This document shows positions 33,589 through 44,208 of a stretch of 64,000 bases of DNA, in pieces. Made by a program: the position numbers and the translations under genes. Position 1 is the stretch's first letter, and every line of letters begins with the position of its first letter. The stretch comes from Ipomoea triloba. Its lineage: Eukaryota > Streptophyta > Magnoliopsida > Solanales > Convolvulaceae. A model generated the notes under the pieces. It was not told the DNA's origin and did no database searches. It was given only the letters and a program-made list of their open reading frames with translations. The stretch is taken from assembly GCF_003576645.1 (NCBI RefSeq), contig NC_044930.1, positions 14,926,076 to 14,990,075 on the forward strand, in the 5' to 3' direction.

Positions 33589-34033
33589 TGATAATGCTAA
33601 ATACGGCAATACGATGCTAAAATGGGTAATACGATCTCTTATTAATCAAAAGGATCCAAGCCCGATTTTCAATACAAAAGGGGCTCGAAGGGCTGTGCGG
33701 GTCGGCAGTGGGCTTTCCTACTGTCCGAGCACACTTCCAGACTAAGTCTAGAATCAGCCGAAAAGATCTCCCTCTCTCCTCATTAATGCGGTATTTATAA
33801 GAGGGGAAAGTCGCAGTCTCCGGGGCTCCGGCATTGCGAAAACGTGGCGCGCATGCGTCCACCTCACTCCTTGCCCAAGCAGGATGGAGCACGTGGCGGA
33901 CCCCGACATGACCTCTGCTAACTGAGTGAAGTCTCGACCGGTCTGAGGCGGTCGGACCGCAAACTGGTCGGGCCGAGACGCCGACCTACTGATCTACGTG
34001 ACCGATCGGCGTAAGTGTGTATTTATACTATCA
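33589..34033 (-). mobile_element. 3' LTR of host Tat element
   Basis: The + strand ends TGATAATGC and ACTATCA are short inverted repeats (TGATA/TATCA), length 445 bp. The minus strand has TATAAATA at 33792-33799. The adjoining PPT fixes the inner boundary. The outer boundary is inferred from the TG start, because the second LTR is outside the window. Confidence 0.65.
33792..33799 (-). promoter_or_regulatory. TATA box of Tat LTR
   Basis: CCCCTCTTATAAATACC on the minus strand is a canonical plant TATA context within the LTR. Confidence 0.6.
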
Positions 34034-34050
34034 TCTAGTCCTCTCACCCC
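34034..34050 (-). promoter_or_regulatory. Polypurine tract of Tat element
   Basis: The minus strand reads GGGGTGAGAGGACTAGA immediately before the LTR start TGATAG. Confidence 0.65.
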
Positions 34051-34258
34051 GGAGCGCGACGATAGCAACATATAGGAGCGATTCGGGGTTAACAACTATC
34101 CCCAGCCGACCAGGCCATCGCTTAATGCGACGCTACATGCGCGCGGTCACACGGGAAGACGGTAGACTTCTATACACGGGTGCATGTCGCTTGGCGGGAA
34201 AAACCTCGAAAAGCGAAACGCTGCACGGAGCGACGATTGATCTTCCACGCGCATCGCC

Positions 34259-34266
34259 TATAAATA
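34259..34266 (+). promoter_or_regulatory. TATA box for the antisense ORF
   Basis: CCTATAAATAGG on the + strand is followed about 30 bp on by a C/T-rich likely start region and then a leader with a consensus splice donor. It lies outside the LTR, between the PPT and the antisense ORF, so that ORF appears to have its own promoter. Confidence 0.6.
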
Positions 34267-34396
34267 GGTCTCCCCGCCCCTCGAAGCTCTTTCTGCTATC
34301 AACCTTTTCCCTGAGATCAGAGTTTCCCGAGACGAACGAGAGCTCCTGCCATCCCCACCGCGAAGTGTGCGCGCTTGCTTGACGTCTCAATACTCG

Positions 34397-34492
34397 GTAA
34401 GTCTTCTGCTCTTTCTCTTTAAGGGATAGACCCAATAGCTTAGGTCGGTGCCCGTATCGAATCGCTAAACCCCCATCCCTTCGCTTAAATAG
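34397..34492 (+). other. Leader intron of the antisense ORF
   Basis: TACTCG/GTAAGT donor and CTTAAATAG/GAATTT acceptor, 96 bp, end seven bases before the ATG at 34499. Predicted from consensus only. Confidence 0.5.
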
Positions 34493-36055
34493 GAATTTAT
34501 GATGTCGGACTCGGATAGCCAGAATATTTCCTGTCGAGACTACGACGAAGGGGATGAACTAGGGAACGACTCTTGCACTCCTTCGACTGGGGGTTTCACC
34601 TTCGACCAAATCGATGAAGTGGAGCACGCCTCTGCCGATGGCGACGAGCATGAAGGCCCGTTGCGAACCCCGACCCCAGCTAGAGAGGTGAGCACCTCAG
34701 GCCAAGGAAAGTCGCCTCGGGTGGTCATTAGGCGTTGTTTCCGCACCTCAGCCCCCAGACCGTGGAGGATGTCGCTGCTTCGTTACCGCACGGGGACACG
34801 CAGCTGACCTCAATAGGCTTGAGACTGGCATTGGCTGCCCCGGGCGAAGCCAGTTCGTCTGCCCCGAACCCAGCTGACGTGTAACCCCTCAGTTGTTCCG
34901 ATAAAGTTTAGGGTTCGAAAAATATTTTTTTTAGGCTATGACATTTATGAGAAGATCTCTCGGTACTTCGAAAGAATTTTTTTTAGTAAGATTAGTTATT
35001 AATAAGCTGTGATCTACGTACCGGTCACGAACCGTAAAATTTTTAAGGATGTATATACAGTTCGAATTTTCCTAGAGAATGGATTATTAAGTATGATACG
35101 ATTAAGTCTGAACTTCCTACTTAGTTCAAGTGAAAATTAAACGAACTGTAAGAGTGAAATTGTTACGGGCCTTCGTACCACTGTATTTCGCGAGATACCG
35201 GAAAATTTCCCGATTTTAGTGGTTAGTGACGGGATTATTTTTAGAATAATTTTGGTATTAAAATTTTCCCGAATTAAGTTATGTTCCTCCGAACTTTTAT
35301 CTGATTTGATCCCAAACTGGCAAGATAAATCCTACTCTTCATGATTTACCATGGGATTGTGACAAGTGTCACAATAATTACCACATAGTAATTAAATATT
35401 GATTTGTCATATGAGAGTATGGGATGGACATACTAGTTGGCTTAAGCTCCAAGTTATCTTCCTCTCTCTCTCCCACACTCATTTTCAAAAATTAAGGAGA
35501 AGGAAAAGGAGAGAAAAAAAAATATCATCTTCCTCTTGGATCCAAGAACTCCATAGCCATTTTCTTCAACACAAGTGCTTCCATAATAGGTAAAACTTTG
35601 GTTTTATTCGGTTAATATGGCTAGAATCCTTCATAGAACTTAAGTTTAAGCTAAGGATTCATGAAAATGTTGTTATTATGGTGATTATTGTTTAGGATCT
35701 TCGGTGAAAATTTTGAAGGAGAAGATCACAACTTGTCTACGGTAGTAAAACTACTTGAGAGGTAAGGAATGCCTTAAGTTGGTTTAGTCACTTGAAAATG
35801 AACAAATGCTAGTAAATTATGAGATTAAGAATTTTATGTGAAAATCATGTGTTAAGTTTGTGGATCTACTAGTTGGCTCAAGAAACTACACTTTGAGTTT
35901 TTGGTAATTTTTGTATGCATGTTCATAGCTAATTTATGCATGTATATGTTGTATTTATGTCCATATAGGCTTATACTTGTGAGAGTAGTGGAAAATCGAC
36001 GCGTTACAGCGCGGTTTTTGCTGCCCGAAGTTGGCAGAACCGGGCGGACGCGGCC

Positions 36056-36142
36056 GTGGACGCGCGTCCACCGCGCGTCCATCGGCGTCTAGAACGCGGA
36101 ACCAAAGCCGAACGGGCGGACGCGGCTCGGACGCGCGCGTCC
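36056..36142. promoter_or_regulatory. Pair of CpG palindromes in solo LTR
   Basis: GTGGACGCGCGTCCAC (36056-36071) and GGACGCGCGCGTCC (36129-36142) are perfect palindromes 73 bp apart within a CpG-rich 200-bp patch. Role unknown; the layout recalls the paired palindromes of the Athila-like LTRs. Confidence 0.5.
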
Positions 36143-36510
36143 GCCGTGCGTTCGGCGGTGCGGACATCTGCGAGCCTGCGCGACGCGGATCCGTTTTCGA
36201 CCGAACTTTCTTCCGATGTTTTTGCTCCTGGATGTTATGATGTTTGGAAGGCCTACGGGCAACCGAGTCAATTTTTGAAAGTTCAAATATTATTTTGTAA
36301 ATTATGTTCATCAATTTGGAGAAAAATCGTGTTTTTAAGAAACAAGCGTGACCCTTATCACTTGGGAATTTTATGGTGAAAAGTCATTGGCAAACATGAG
36401 TATTTTGGAAACATATTTGGGTAAGAAAAATTGTTTTGAGTCATCATGTGAAAAATACTAATTAAATATCAAGGAAAGAAAGAATGTTTTGAAAACCTTA
36501 GTTTCTGGAT

Positions 36511-37046
36511 GAAGTTGTTGAGATGTTTGACTTGCGGGAGGCTTGTGAGCCGTGGCCCGAAGTTGTTGAGATGTTTCACTTGCGGGAGGCTTGTGAGCCA
36601 TGGCCCGAAGTTGTTGAGATGTTTGACTTGCGGGAGGCTTGTGAGCTGTGGCCCGAAGTTGTTGAGATGTTTGACTTGCGTGAGGCTTGTGAGCCGTGGC
36701 CCGAAGTTGTTGAGATGTTTGACTTGAGGGAGGCTTGTGAGCCGTGGCCCGAAGTTGTTGAGATGTTTGACTTGCGGGAGGCTTGTGAGCCGTGGCCCGA
36801 AGTTGTTGAGATGTTTGACTTGCGGGAGGCTTGTGAGCCGTGGCCCGAAGTTGTTGAGATGTTTGACTTGCGGGAGGCTTGAGAGCCGTGGCCCGAAGTT
36901 GTTGAGATGTTTGACTTGCGGGAGGCTTGTGAGCCGTGGCCCAAAGTTGTTGAGATGTTTGACCTGCGGGAGGCATGAGTGCCTTGGCCCGAGGTTATTG
37001 AGATGTTCGACCTGCGGGAGGCATGAATGCTGTGGCCCGAGGTTCT
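36511..37046. repeat. 48-bp tandem array, about 11 copies
   Basis: The unit begins GAAGTTGTTGAGATG and ends GAGCCGTGGCCC; copies differ by one to a few bases, with the last two most divergent. Forty-eight is a multiple of three, so frames stay open in several phases on both strands (for example EVVEMFDLREACEPWP repeats). The array lies in the solo LTR. Confidence 0.97.
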
Positions 37047-37365
37047 TGAAAATATTCCGAGAATGCCTTGCACTTATCCAGGGGGAAACTAAGTAAATTT
37101 ACTAACTATGAAAATCTAGTTACTCCGTAACTACGTTGAAGAATAAAATGTCACGAGTTTTGAAGCAGTAAAGTGTGTGTTGTTGAACTCTCTATTTTGA
37201 GTTAAATGATGGAAATTCTCGGAAATGAAAGTATTATATGCTGATGTCACTCATATACTATGCTATACTTTCTTTTGTTGATAATCTGGTTGCAGGTAGA
37301 TTTCAACTTATGGGTAAAGCTTACAGTTTTCTGAGTACTATGCTTTTCGAAACCTTTGTTTACTT

Positions 37366-37905
37366 TTGAGTGACAATGGATTTCCTTACTTAGCCGTCGT
37401 GCTAACTACACTTCACTGTGTCCTTTATCAGATGCAATCTAGCGTGGGCTCGTGCAGCCCAGGGGACTCTGATGACCCTTCAGAGTTCGTGTTCCCTGTC
37501 TTAGACTATGACGACTATGTACAGTACATATCAGATGGTGACCCGTTTGCTCCAGGCTATGCTCCAGACCCTCCAGTTCTGGCTTGTACTCCTGACCCCG
37601 TTCCTACTCCTGTCTCACCAGTGGTACCTGTTTGGTCTCCTTCCCCCATTAATCCGTGGTGTCCTATGGATGTCATTCAGGCGAGCTATGGACTTTATCC
37701 CATGGAGGTTTTACCTGAGAGTGACCCCCTTGAGTTTGTCGTTTACTATCCCTACCCGTGGGACCCGAGTCCCCCGGAGTATCATGAGGAGTGGATGATG
37801 TACATCAATACTTGCAAGTTCCTGGACCACATTACCTTGTTCGAGGGTGAGTGGCACCTCGTTTGGGGCACGTATACTGGCCCGGTGTACCACTCGTTAG
37901 ACTAG
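37366..37905 (+). CDS. Unknown acidic, Pro-rich ORF in the solo LTR
   Basis: This open frame of 179 codons is unrelated to the 48-bp array. The ATG at 37432 (QSSVGSCSPGDSDD) follows a pyrimidine-rich TCCTTTATCAG, a plausible splice acceptor, and may be the true start (157 codons). The protein is rich in Asp, Pro, Tyr and Trp (VLDYDDYVQYISDGDPFAPG; VPVWSPSPINPWCPMD; FEGEWHLVWGTYTG). There is no signal peptide, membrane segment or known catalytic motif. It is not a match to gag or pol that I recognise. It could be a conserved LTR-encoded leader ORF or a chance frame; composition favours selection, but I cannot prove it. Confidence 0.4.
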   Translation: MSDNGFPYLAVVLTTLHCVLYQMQSSVGSCSPGDSDDPSEFVFPVLDYDDYVQYISDGDPFAPGYAPDPPVLACTPDPVPTPVSPVVPVWSPSPINPWCPMDVIQASYGLYPMEVLPESDPLEFVVYYPYPWDPSPPEYHEEWMMYINTCKFLDHITLFEGEWHLVWGTYTGPVYHSLD

Positions 37906-40084
37906 TTGTGCTTCGGGAGGAAAGTCGAGTCTGGCCTTTTTGTGTATATATCTTTTGTAGCCATGCTAGTTATAAGATGGCTAGTAAGGTCGGGTCTAGC
38001 TCAAACTCTTTTGGTGGGCTGTAACTAAACCATGGTACATGTTAGTAGCTAGTTTAGCTACTCTTTTGCTGATGTTATAAAAATATATATAAAGTCATGA
38101 TGGTTATGATGATATGGTACAGTTTCCTTACCTTTAGCCTGTGCATCTAGAATGAATCCTATCTGTATGTGATTGGGTTTAGTCTAGGTGTGGCGGTAAC
38201 TACTCCGGTTGTTCGGTATAGCCGAGCCAGGGTGTTAAATGACGCCGACCCGCCAAGCGCGGAGCCGAAGGCTCCCCAAAAGAAAATGCTATTTCTAAGC
38301 AGCGAGGGCGCCCGTCAGCAAGAATGTTTGCTCACCCGCGCCGAGGTCGACGAGATTCACTCGTTGCTTCGGCATAAAATACCTTATAAGGTCAGCCGAT
38401 CTCTCGGCAACATAATCAATCGCCACCTCGGCGATTGGCTCGGGATCCATCTGGACTCCCTGAAAGCGCCGCTGGCGTTTCCCTTTTTGCCCTTTCTTCT
38501 CGCCTTCATGCGGTACTACGAGGTCTTCCCTGGACAGATCATCCCCAACGCACATCGGATGATCGCGTGCTTCCCAGAGATCTGCGCTCGACACGGGCTC
38601 GTATGCACGGTCGAGCTTTTCAATTTTTTGTACGCTATCAGGCCGCTCTCGGCAAAGCACGGAGGGAGCTTCCTCATGCTTTAGTCTCGAGGCCATCACT
38701 GCACTCTCTCTAACGTTCCCGACAGTAACAAGGGGTGGAAGAATCGGATTCTCTCGGTCGAGTACAAGTGGAAATTGCCGGTCCCCCGGGAATGGTCGAC
38801 ACACTTCACCAAGCACACCTTCCCCAAGCGGACCCGAGCTCTAACCGACCCGGCCGCGAAAATCTCTCCCGAGATATATGACTACCTCATCTTCCGGACC
38901 CCCGAGAGCTACAAGAAGGCCAACCTCGAGCCCCTAGACTATAGCCGAAGCGAGAAGTATGAACCAAAGCCAGTCGCTGCTAGGGCCGTCAAAGTTACCC
39001 CGGCCGACCCGAGCCAAAGTCACCAAGATCACTCACGCTTATCTTTAACCCTCTAGGGTCGGTTAGTGCGATCTGACCACCGAAGTTAATCTCTCTTTCC
39101 TTTTTTTTTTGTGTGTGTAGACATGGTGCTCGACAAGGCTTTCGCCGCCGCCCCTCGCCCTCCCCGAGCTAAAGTTGCCCTAGGGGCGAAAAAGGCTGCC
39201 GCCGCCAAGCTGTCCGCCGATCCTCCGGTCATCGACATATCTGCCCTGACGCCTACTAACACTCCGTCGGGTAGTGCCACTGCCTCCGATCTCCAAGTCA
39301 CTCACGGTCAGAGTCGGCGTGGGAAGGAAAAGAGGCAAGAACCCGAGGTCGAGGAGGTCCTTACCCTTAAGCGCACGAAGCGCTCATCGGGCAGCCGATC
39401 TTCCGAGCTGCAAGAGGGACACGCTGGCCGCGGCCCTAGTAGATCGTATAAGGGATAAGGTTCCGGGCATGGAGACCATTATGGAGTGGATATGCAACCG
39501 CCTCGGGGAGCAAATTACCGAAGACATTCTCCGGGTAAGCTGCTAATTCAATCAAATCTTTCAACAGCCCATGCTCGGACATGGATGTTTGACTTTTCGT
39601 GTTTTCAACTGACCTACACTACGACCGACCTTTTCTGCCGGGCTCGGGCCCTAGAGGGTATCCGAGAGAAGGAGAGATTCAGGAGTTGGAAAAGGAGCTT
39701 GTCGCCGCCGAGAAGCGAGCTGAGAAGGCGGAGAAAGATCTCGCCGCAGCTGAGGGCCGAGCTGAACAGGCCGAGAAGGCCGAGAAGGAAGCCATAGAGA
39801 AGAGGAAAGACGCCAGCAGCCTCGCTCGGTTCATATGCTCCGATGAGGCCATCGCAAAGGAGTTCCTCACGGCCTTCGTCAACACGGAGGTCGGGGACAA
39901 GCTGGTGTGGATCTACGGGCAGTGGGCTTTCACCTCCGGCTGCCGCGCCGTGCAGGAGCAGGTCCATGCGGCCTTGACCGAAGGCCTCGAGGAGACTGAC
40001 CTCCCCGAGGTGTTGGCCCTTCTTCCTGGTGAAGTAGCCGACCCCGGCCCAAAGCCTTACTCTGGCCCAGCTCCTCCGAAGTGA

Positions 40085-40291
40085 TCGGTTGGCGAAGAAG
40101 AAGAAAAAAGAATATTTTGTAATGTTGAACTGGCGGAGCTCGGCCCACGTTGTGCCGAGCATTTTAAACATCAGTTTTATGAAACTCGCTTCCTTTTATC
40201 ATCGCCTCATTTTATTTGCAATTCCAAAACGCTCTCAATGTCAATCAACACTTACACGGGACTCTTCCGTCCCCTTTGGCCTTTTCAGACC
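40085..40291 (+). other. 3' region of the antisense ORF
   Basis: It follows the stop of the coiled-coil exon; A-rich GAAGAAGAAGAAAAAAG and AATATTTTGTAATG may belong to the 3' UTR. It is cut at 40292 by the next insertion and probably continues at 45585. Confidence 0.4.
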
Positions 40292-41118
40292 AGATATTGT
40301 GTATTGCGGTGAGGTGAAATATAGGATATGGAAGTGATAAAACGAGGAAAACTCCCCGAGTGTTGTGTCTCTCAAGGAAGGCAGGTTTGGAGTCGAATGT
40401 ATGTTGACTTTTAGGAGGTTAAAGGTTAAGAGTTACAAGAATGACAAGAACTTGAAAGTTTGTGTGTAAGGAAGTTGGAAAGCTAAAAATAACAAATGCA
40501 AGAATAAGCGAAAAACGGGGATGGGGGCTCTTGGCTAGCATATATGGTCTAGGATTCTATCGGTTGTGCGAGCATATGCCTAGGATTTAACAAGGGAGCT
40601 TTAGGCACATCACTGAGTGGCATCACACTCGGACTCCCATATCCTCATTCGGCTGGGGCATTTTGTCAAACACCTTGTCTACCACTCCTCTCAGACCTCG
40701 TCCTTTCGGACTAAGGGCGGAGATGTAGGTGAGTATGACTCGTGAGAGGCCGCTATCGCGCACACAATCACTTTCACAGAGTCGCTACCTAGTGTGGCCA
40801 CACATAGGCACCAAACAACACCAAACATCACCCACACAAGCATACAGATACAAGAACATAAAGCTCACAACTTTAAGAAAAACATATCATTAAATCAACC
40901 ATAAAGCTAGTTTCGGGGCCACCAATCCCCTTTCTAATCTACTCTATCATAATAAAGAAACAAGAAGAAGAAATGAAAATCTCAAAGAAAGCAAGCATTA
41001 AAATTAAGACATTGAAGAGAGGAGTTACCACCTATAAGAATGAATCCTTTACATCTTGTTCTTGAAGTTTCAATCCTCTATATTGCTCTTGAATCTAATC
41101 TAAAAGGGAAGGAATTTT
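40292..41118 (-). mobile_element. Truncated 3' LTR
   Basis: It matches 44209-45035 of the 5' LTR closely (ATTGCGGTGAGGTGAAATAT onward) and stops at GGAAGGAATTTTC. The remaining roughly 550 bp of LTR, including TATA box and palindromes, plus the PPT are missing and the sequence passes straight into internal noncoding DNA. Confidence 0.85.
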
Positions 41119-42962
41119 CGCACAACCGATTTTCACCTTGTATTTTCTAGGGGCCTCTAGCCGATCCGACTAGTGGGAACGATGTGCACCCCCTAGCCAA
41201 TTTCCAACCAAAACGCCAAAGCCCCTTTTCGTAAAAATAAGTGAGGGCAGGGACATGGACCGCTCATCGCCATGGCTTGGGCGATCACTCTATTTTCTCG
41301 CCTCCTAGGATAGCGTCATCGGGCGACCTGACTTCACATGGAGCCCCATGCTTTTTCGAAGACAGTGCAATGGGTGCCCAAATCCTAGCAAGGCGGCTCA
41401 CTCCTCTCTATTCTTCTCATCATCCGGAATATCTTCGAGATAACCGACTTCACATGGATCTCCATGCTTTTTCGAAGACGGTGGTGCAATGGTTACCCCG
41501 TATCCTGGTAAGATGGCTCGCCTCGTGTTTTATCACTAGGAGTGGTCTTTGCCTTTTTTATTTCACCAAATCTACCCCTCATGCCTTTTTCTAGGGATTA
41601 CGGGGTTTTTCACTCTAAGCTTACTTAGGCTCACCTTTTGCCCCATGTCCTGCTAAGATTAGTTCAATTTCCGGGCTTCGCAATTTTTATCTTTCTAAAA
41701 CTCAGGGGGTTCACACTCCCACTTCGAGGGATCCGTGATTGAGGTCCAAACAAAATACAAGGCGAAGAACATGCAAGCACACATAAAAAATTTTCAATTT
41801 TGGGTCAATTTGTGCAAATTGGTGCAAAGTGTAACTTCCAAAGCATATTTAAAACATTCGTATTTGGCACAAGGTTAGGAGCCCTCCTAGATAGTATTGG
41901 CAATAACACGCCCTCTAGTTCCTATACCTTATCACTCAGTCAATCAACTATTTCAAGAAACATATATCCTTTCCACACTTAAAAGTGAACATCGTCCTCG
42001 ATGTTTCCACGAGGAACGGAGGAAAAAGTATTAGGGTATCATATTTTTTAAAAACTTATTTGAAGCCCAAAGCACACTTTGCAAGCTGTGAACCAAGACA
42101 AATTTTCTCAAAAATTGGAAGAAAAAGTTAGAATGATATACCATACAGTGCGTCTCTACAACCTTATCCTCAGCTTGCTGCCCATCTATTTTCTTTAAGA
42201 TTGTCGGCTCTTCATCTTCTTTCCTTTGGTATCAAGCAATGTAAAAGTAAATATATGCCTCCAAAATGTTTATCCTGCACCTGTCAACTTAAATGGCTGC
42301 ATAGAAATAAACTTAAAGAAACTAAAAGAAACAAAATAATAACCGTAAATAAAATTTGCTTAAAAATAAAGGATAACGTTGGGATTGACTCCCAAGTGCG
42401 CCATGGTTTAACGTCTCCTGGCCAGACGTGGTGTGCTCTATCCTTCGAAGCACACAGATTTTGGGACCTTACCAAGCGTCCCGTGAACCTTAGCTTCAAG
42501 GTATGCCCCAAAATGGGAAACATCCTTGAATTTTGAAACTAAGGAGAAGAAAATAAAGTTTAACGATAGATAAGCTCGGGGTATTATTTTAAAATGTTCA
42601 AAAAATAATATACCCTTCTTCTCCTTTTTCCCTATAGGTTCTTACCCCTGCAACTCTTTCCTTAAAGATTCCCCAATATACGCACTTACCACCGTCTATT
42701 TTATCTATAGCAATTTCTCCCGACATTACTTTTACCGGGTTGTCAAGTGCGACAACTCTTTCTCTTTGATCCTCCTTTTTTTCTTGATTTCCAATAAATT
42801 CTCTTCTCAGATAGGATCATCATACTCAAAGAACTCACTTTCATAAGGATAAAAAGATTGGACAGCATCCTCATTCCCCAAATTATCATCACACAGTTGC
42901 AAGGAGTCATCCTCACAAACATTATAAGAACCTTCAATTAGAGTTTGAGGGAAAGTTTTACC
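41119..42962 (-). other. Athila-like 3' noncoding tract
   Basis: The segment GGGCCTCTAGCCGATCC with TAGTGGGAACGATGTGCA (41148 onward) recurs at 51683 in the other Athila-type element, as does CGACTTCACATGGAGC with CATGCTTTTTCGAAG (41329 and again 41447; 51859 in the other). GACTCCCAAGTGCGCCATGG plus TTTAACGTC (42390) corresponds to CTCCCAATTAGCGCCACGG plus TTTACGTC at 55115. The function of these conserved noncoding modules is unknown. Confidence 0.6.
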
Positions 42963-43952
42963 TTATGTGGGTTCTTCGTCTTCCCACACAATTTCAATTT
43001 GATCCTCGTCCTCACTCTCAATCTCTTCCCATTGTGGTATGTTCAACTCGAAAATCGAAACTTCTTGAAGTACCGGGTCATCAAGTTCTTCTTGTTCTTC
43101 TACACTCACCTTTTCATTTTTAGCCTTTCTTTCCATCTCGCCTTCACTTCGCGGATAGGTTTCCATTGTCGGGTTAGTTCCCATGAAATGGTCATCAACT
43201 TGTGGTAGCATTTTCTTCATGAACTCCTCCGAAATTGATAGCATTTTAGTCTCAATTTCGTCCAGCGGAAGTCCTTCCTCGCGAAGAGTGACCAGATTCT
43301 TCTTCAATTCACTTCTAATCTCATTTCTTAAATTGATGGTATCTTCCTTGGCCATTTGTATGAATGTTTCTAATTTGTTCTTCAAGATTTGAATTTCATC
43401 ATTGACCGGTGGAAGGTACTCACAATGTTGTCTCTCATAGGGCATTGGTTGAGTGAAATTTTGCACAAAAGGTGGTGTTTTATAAAGGTATTTTTCATTT
43501 TGTTGTGGTGGAGGTGGATAACTAGGATTAGTGTAAGAATGAGAATACCAATTCTTCTCAAGGTTATGATTTGGTGGAGGGTCATGGTGGAATGGAGGTT
43601 TAACGGTTGAAGGGATTTTGACCTTTAATGCCGGTTCACAATTTGGATCTATCTCCTTCATAACTTGAATAAGTCGGTTGTTAATCCTCTCAGCTATGGA
43701 ACTTAGTGATTCCTCTCCATCTCGAAATGTGGGTATCTCAATTCTTTCATGGTTAAGCGTAGATGAGGGAGCATATGAATATGATTCTTGGGTATGATCA
43801 AAGTAAGTGTTCGGGCGTGAATATGGTGGTGGTGGGTACAAATAAGGATTTGGATAATAATATGGATGTTTTTCATAGGTTTGGTGTGGGATATTTCTTA
43901 TATTGGGTCGTACATGGTATGGGTAACCATGGGAATACGGATAAGCACTCAT
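42963..43952 (-). CDS. Intact gag-position protein of unknown function
   Basis: This uninterrupted frame of 329 residues starts 236 bp downstream of the PBS, where gag normally lies. The N-terminus is Tyr/Pro/His-rich (SAYPYSHGYPYHVRPN; YYYPNPYLYPPPPYSRPN). A helical segment (SLSSIAERINNRLIQVMKEI) and a central coiled coil (DEIQILKNKLETFIQMAKE, then LRNEIRSELKKN) follow. The C-terminus is strongly acidic (WEEIESEDEDQIEIVWEDEE). There is no zinc knuckle, protease or RT motif. The intact frame in an otherwise decayed neighbourhood suggests recent activity or selection. It may be a gag-like structural protein for a non-autonomous element; that is inference. Confidence 0.65.
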   Translation of the reverse strand: MSAYPYSHGYPYHVRPNIRNIPHQTYEKHPYYYPNPYLYPPPPYSRPNTYFDHTQESYSYAPSSTLNHERIEIPTFRDGEESLSSIAERINNRLIQVMKEIDPNCEPALKVKIPSTVKPPFHHDPPPNHNLEKNWYSHSYTNPSYPPPPQQNEKYLYKTPPFVQNFTQPMPYERQHCEYLPPVNDEIQILKNKLETFIQMAKEDTINLRNEIRSELKKNLVTLREEGLPLDEIETKMLSISEEFMKKMLPQVDDHFMGTNPTMETYPRSEGEMERKAKNEKVSVEEQEELDDPVLQEVSIFELNIPQWEEIESEDEDQIEIVWEDEEPT

Positions 43953-44187
43953 TGGTAAGCTTCAAATGATTGATGGTAGATAATTTCCTACACAAAGCTT
44001 AGCCAACAACAATTCTTTGCAACTAAAAGTAGTTGCAAGTGAACAATAAAATATTCAAAGCAAATAAGCTCACTTCTCTAATCAAGAAACCAAAAATAAG
44101 AAAATAAAACAAACAAAAACAAAGAAATTCAAGAACTCTTAAAATCCAACTTAAAAAATGTCAACACAATTCAAAAACCATTTGCCT

Positions 44188-44205
44188 TCCCCGGCAACGG
44201 TGCCA
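44188..44205 (-). promoter_or_regulatory. Primer binding site (tRNA-Asp-like)
   Basis: The minus strand reads TGGCACCGTTGCCGGGGA three bases after the LTR end. It differs by one base from the TGGCGCCGTTGCCGGGGA site used by Athila/Tat elements and present at 59563. Confidence 0.85.
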
Positions 44206-44208
44206 TTT

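Larger units (their letters stand above)
34880..38239 (+). mobile_element. Solo LTR of chromovirus type inside antisense ORF
   Basis: It starts TGTAACCCCTCAG and ends AGGGTGTTAAA, decayed forms of the inverted TGTAACACCCC / GGGGTGTTACA termini of large Gypsy (Tekay/Del-like) LTRs. A perfect 5-bp target duplication TGACG is at 34875-34879 and 38240-38244. Removing it rejoins the antisense ORF in frame. There is no gag or pol inside and no internal LTR pair, so it is a solo LTR or an LTR-like non-autonomous unit. It contains a CpG-dense block, a 48-bp array and an ORF. Confidence 0.8.
34499..40084 (+). pseudogene. Antisense extra ORF of Tat element (PF04195-like)
   Basis: The ORF is on the strand opposite gag-pol and is interrupted by the 34880-38239 insertion. 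N-terminus: an acidic region (SDSDSQNISCRDYDEGDELG), then SIGLRLALAAPGEASS. After the insertion: QQECLLTRAEVDEIHSLL, LAFPFLPFLLAFMRYYEVFP and PGQIIPNAHRMIACFPEICA, the 'putative gypsy type transposon' domain (PF04195), then REWSTHFTKHTFPKRTRAL. A 3' splice site TGTGTGTAG at 39111-39119 and a donor GTAAGC at 39536 suggest introns. The last exon is an Ala/Glu/Lys coiled coil ending at 40084. Breaks: frameshift near 34735, TAG at 38682-38684, frameshift near 39440. Function unknown; such extra ORFs are reported in Tat elements. Confidence 0.7.

Noticed and set aside
35852..36379. Arg-rich frames on both strands
   Set aside because: They fall in the CpG-dense patch of the solo LTR, where stops are rare by composition alone.
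36458..37096. Several 119-172-residue repetitive frames
   Set aside because: By-products of the 48-bp array, open in multiple phases and on both strands because 48 is divisible by three.
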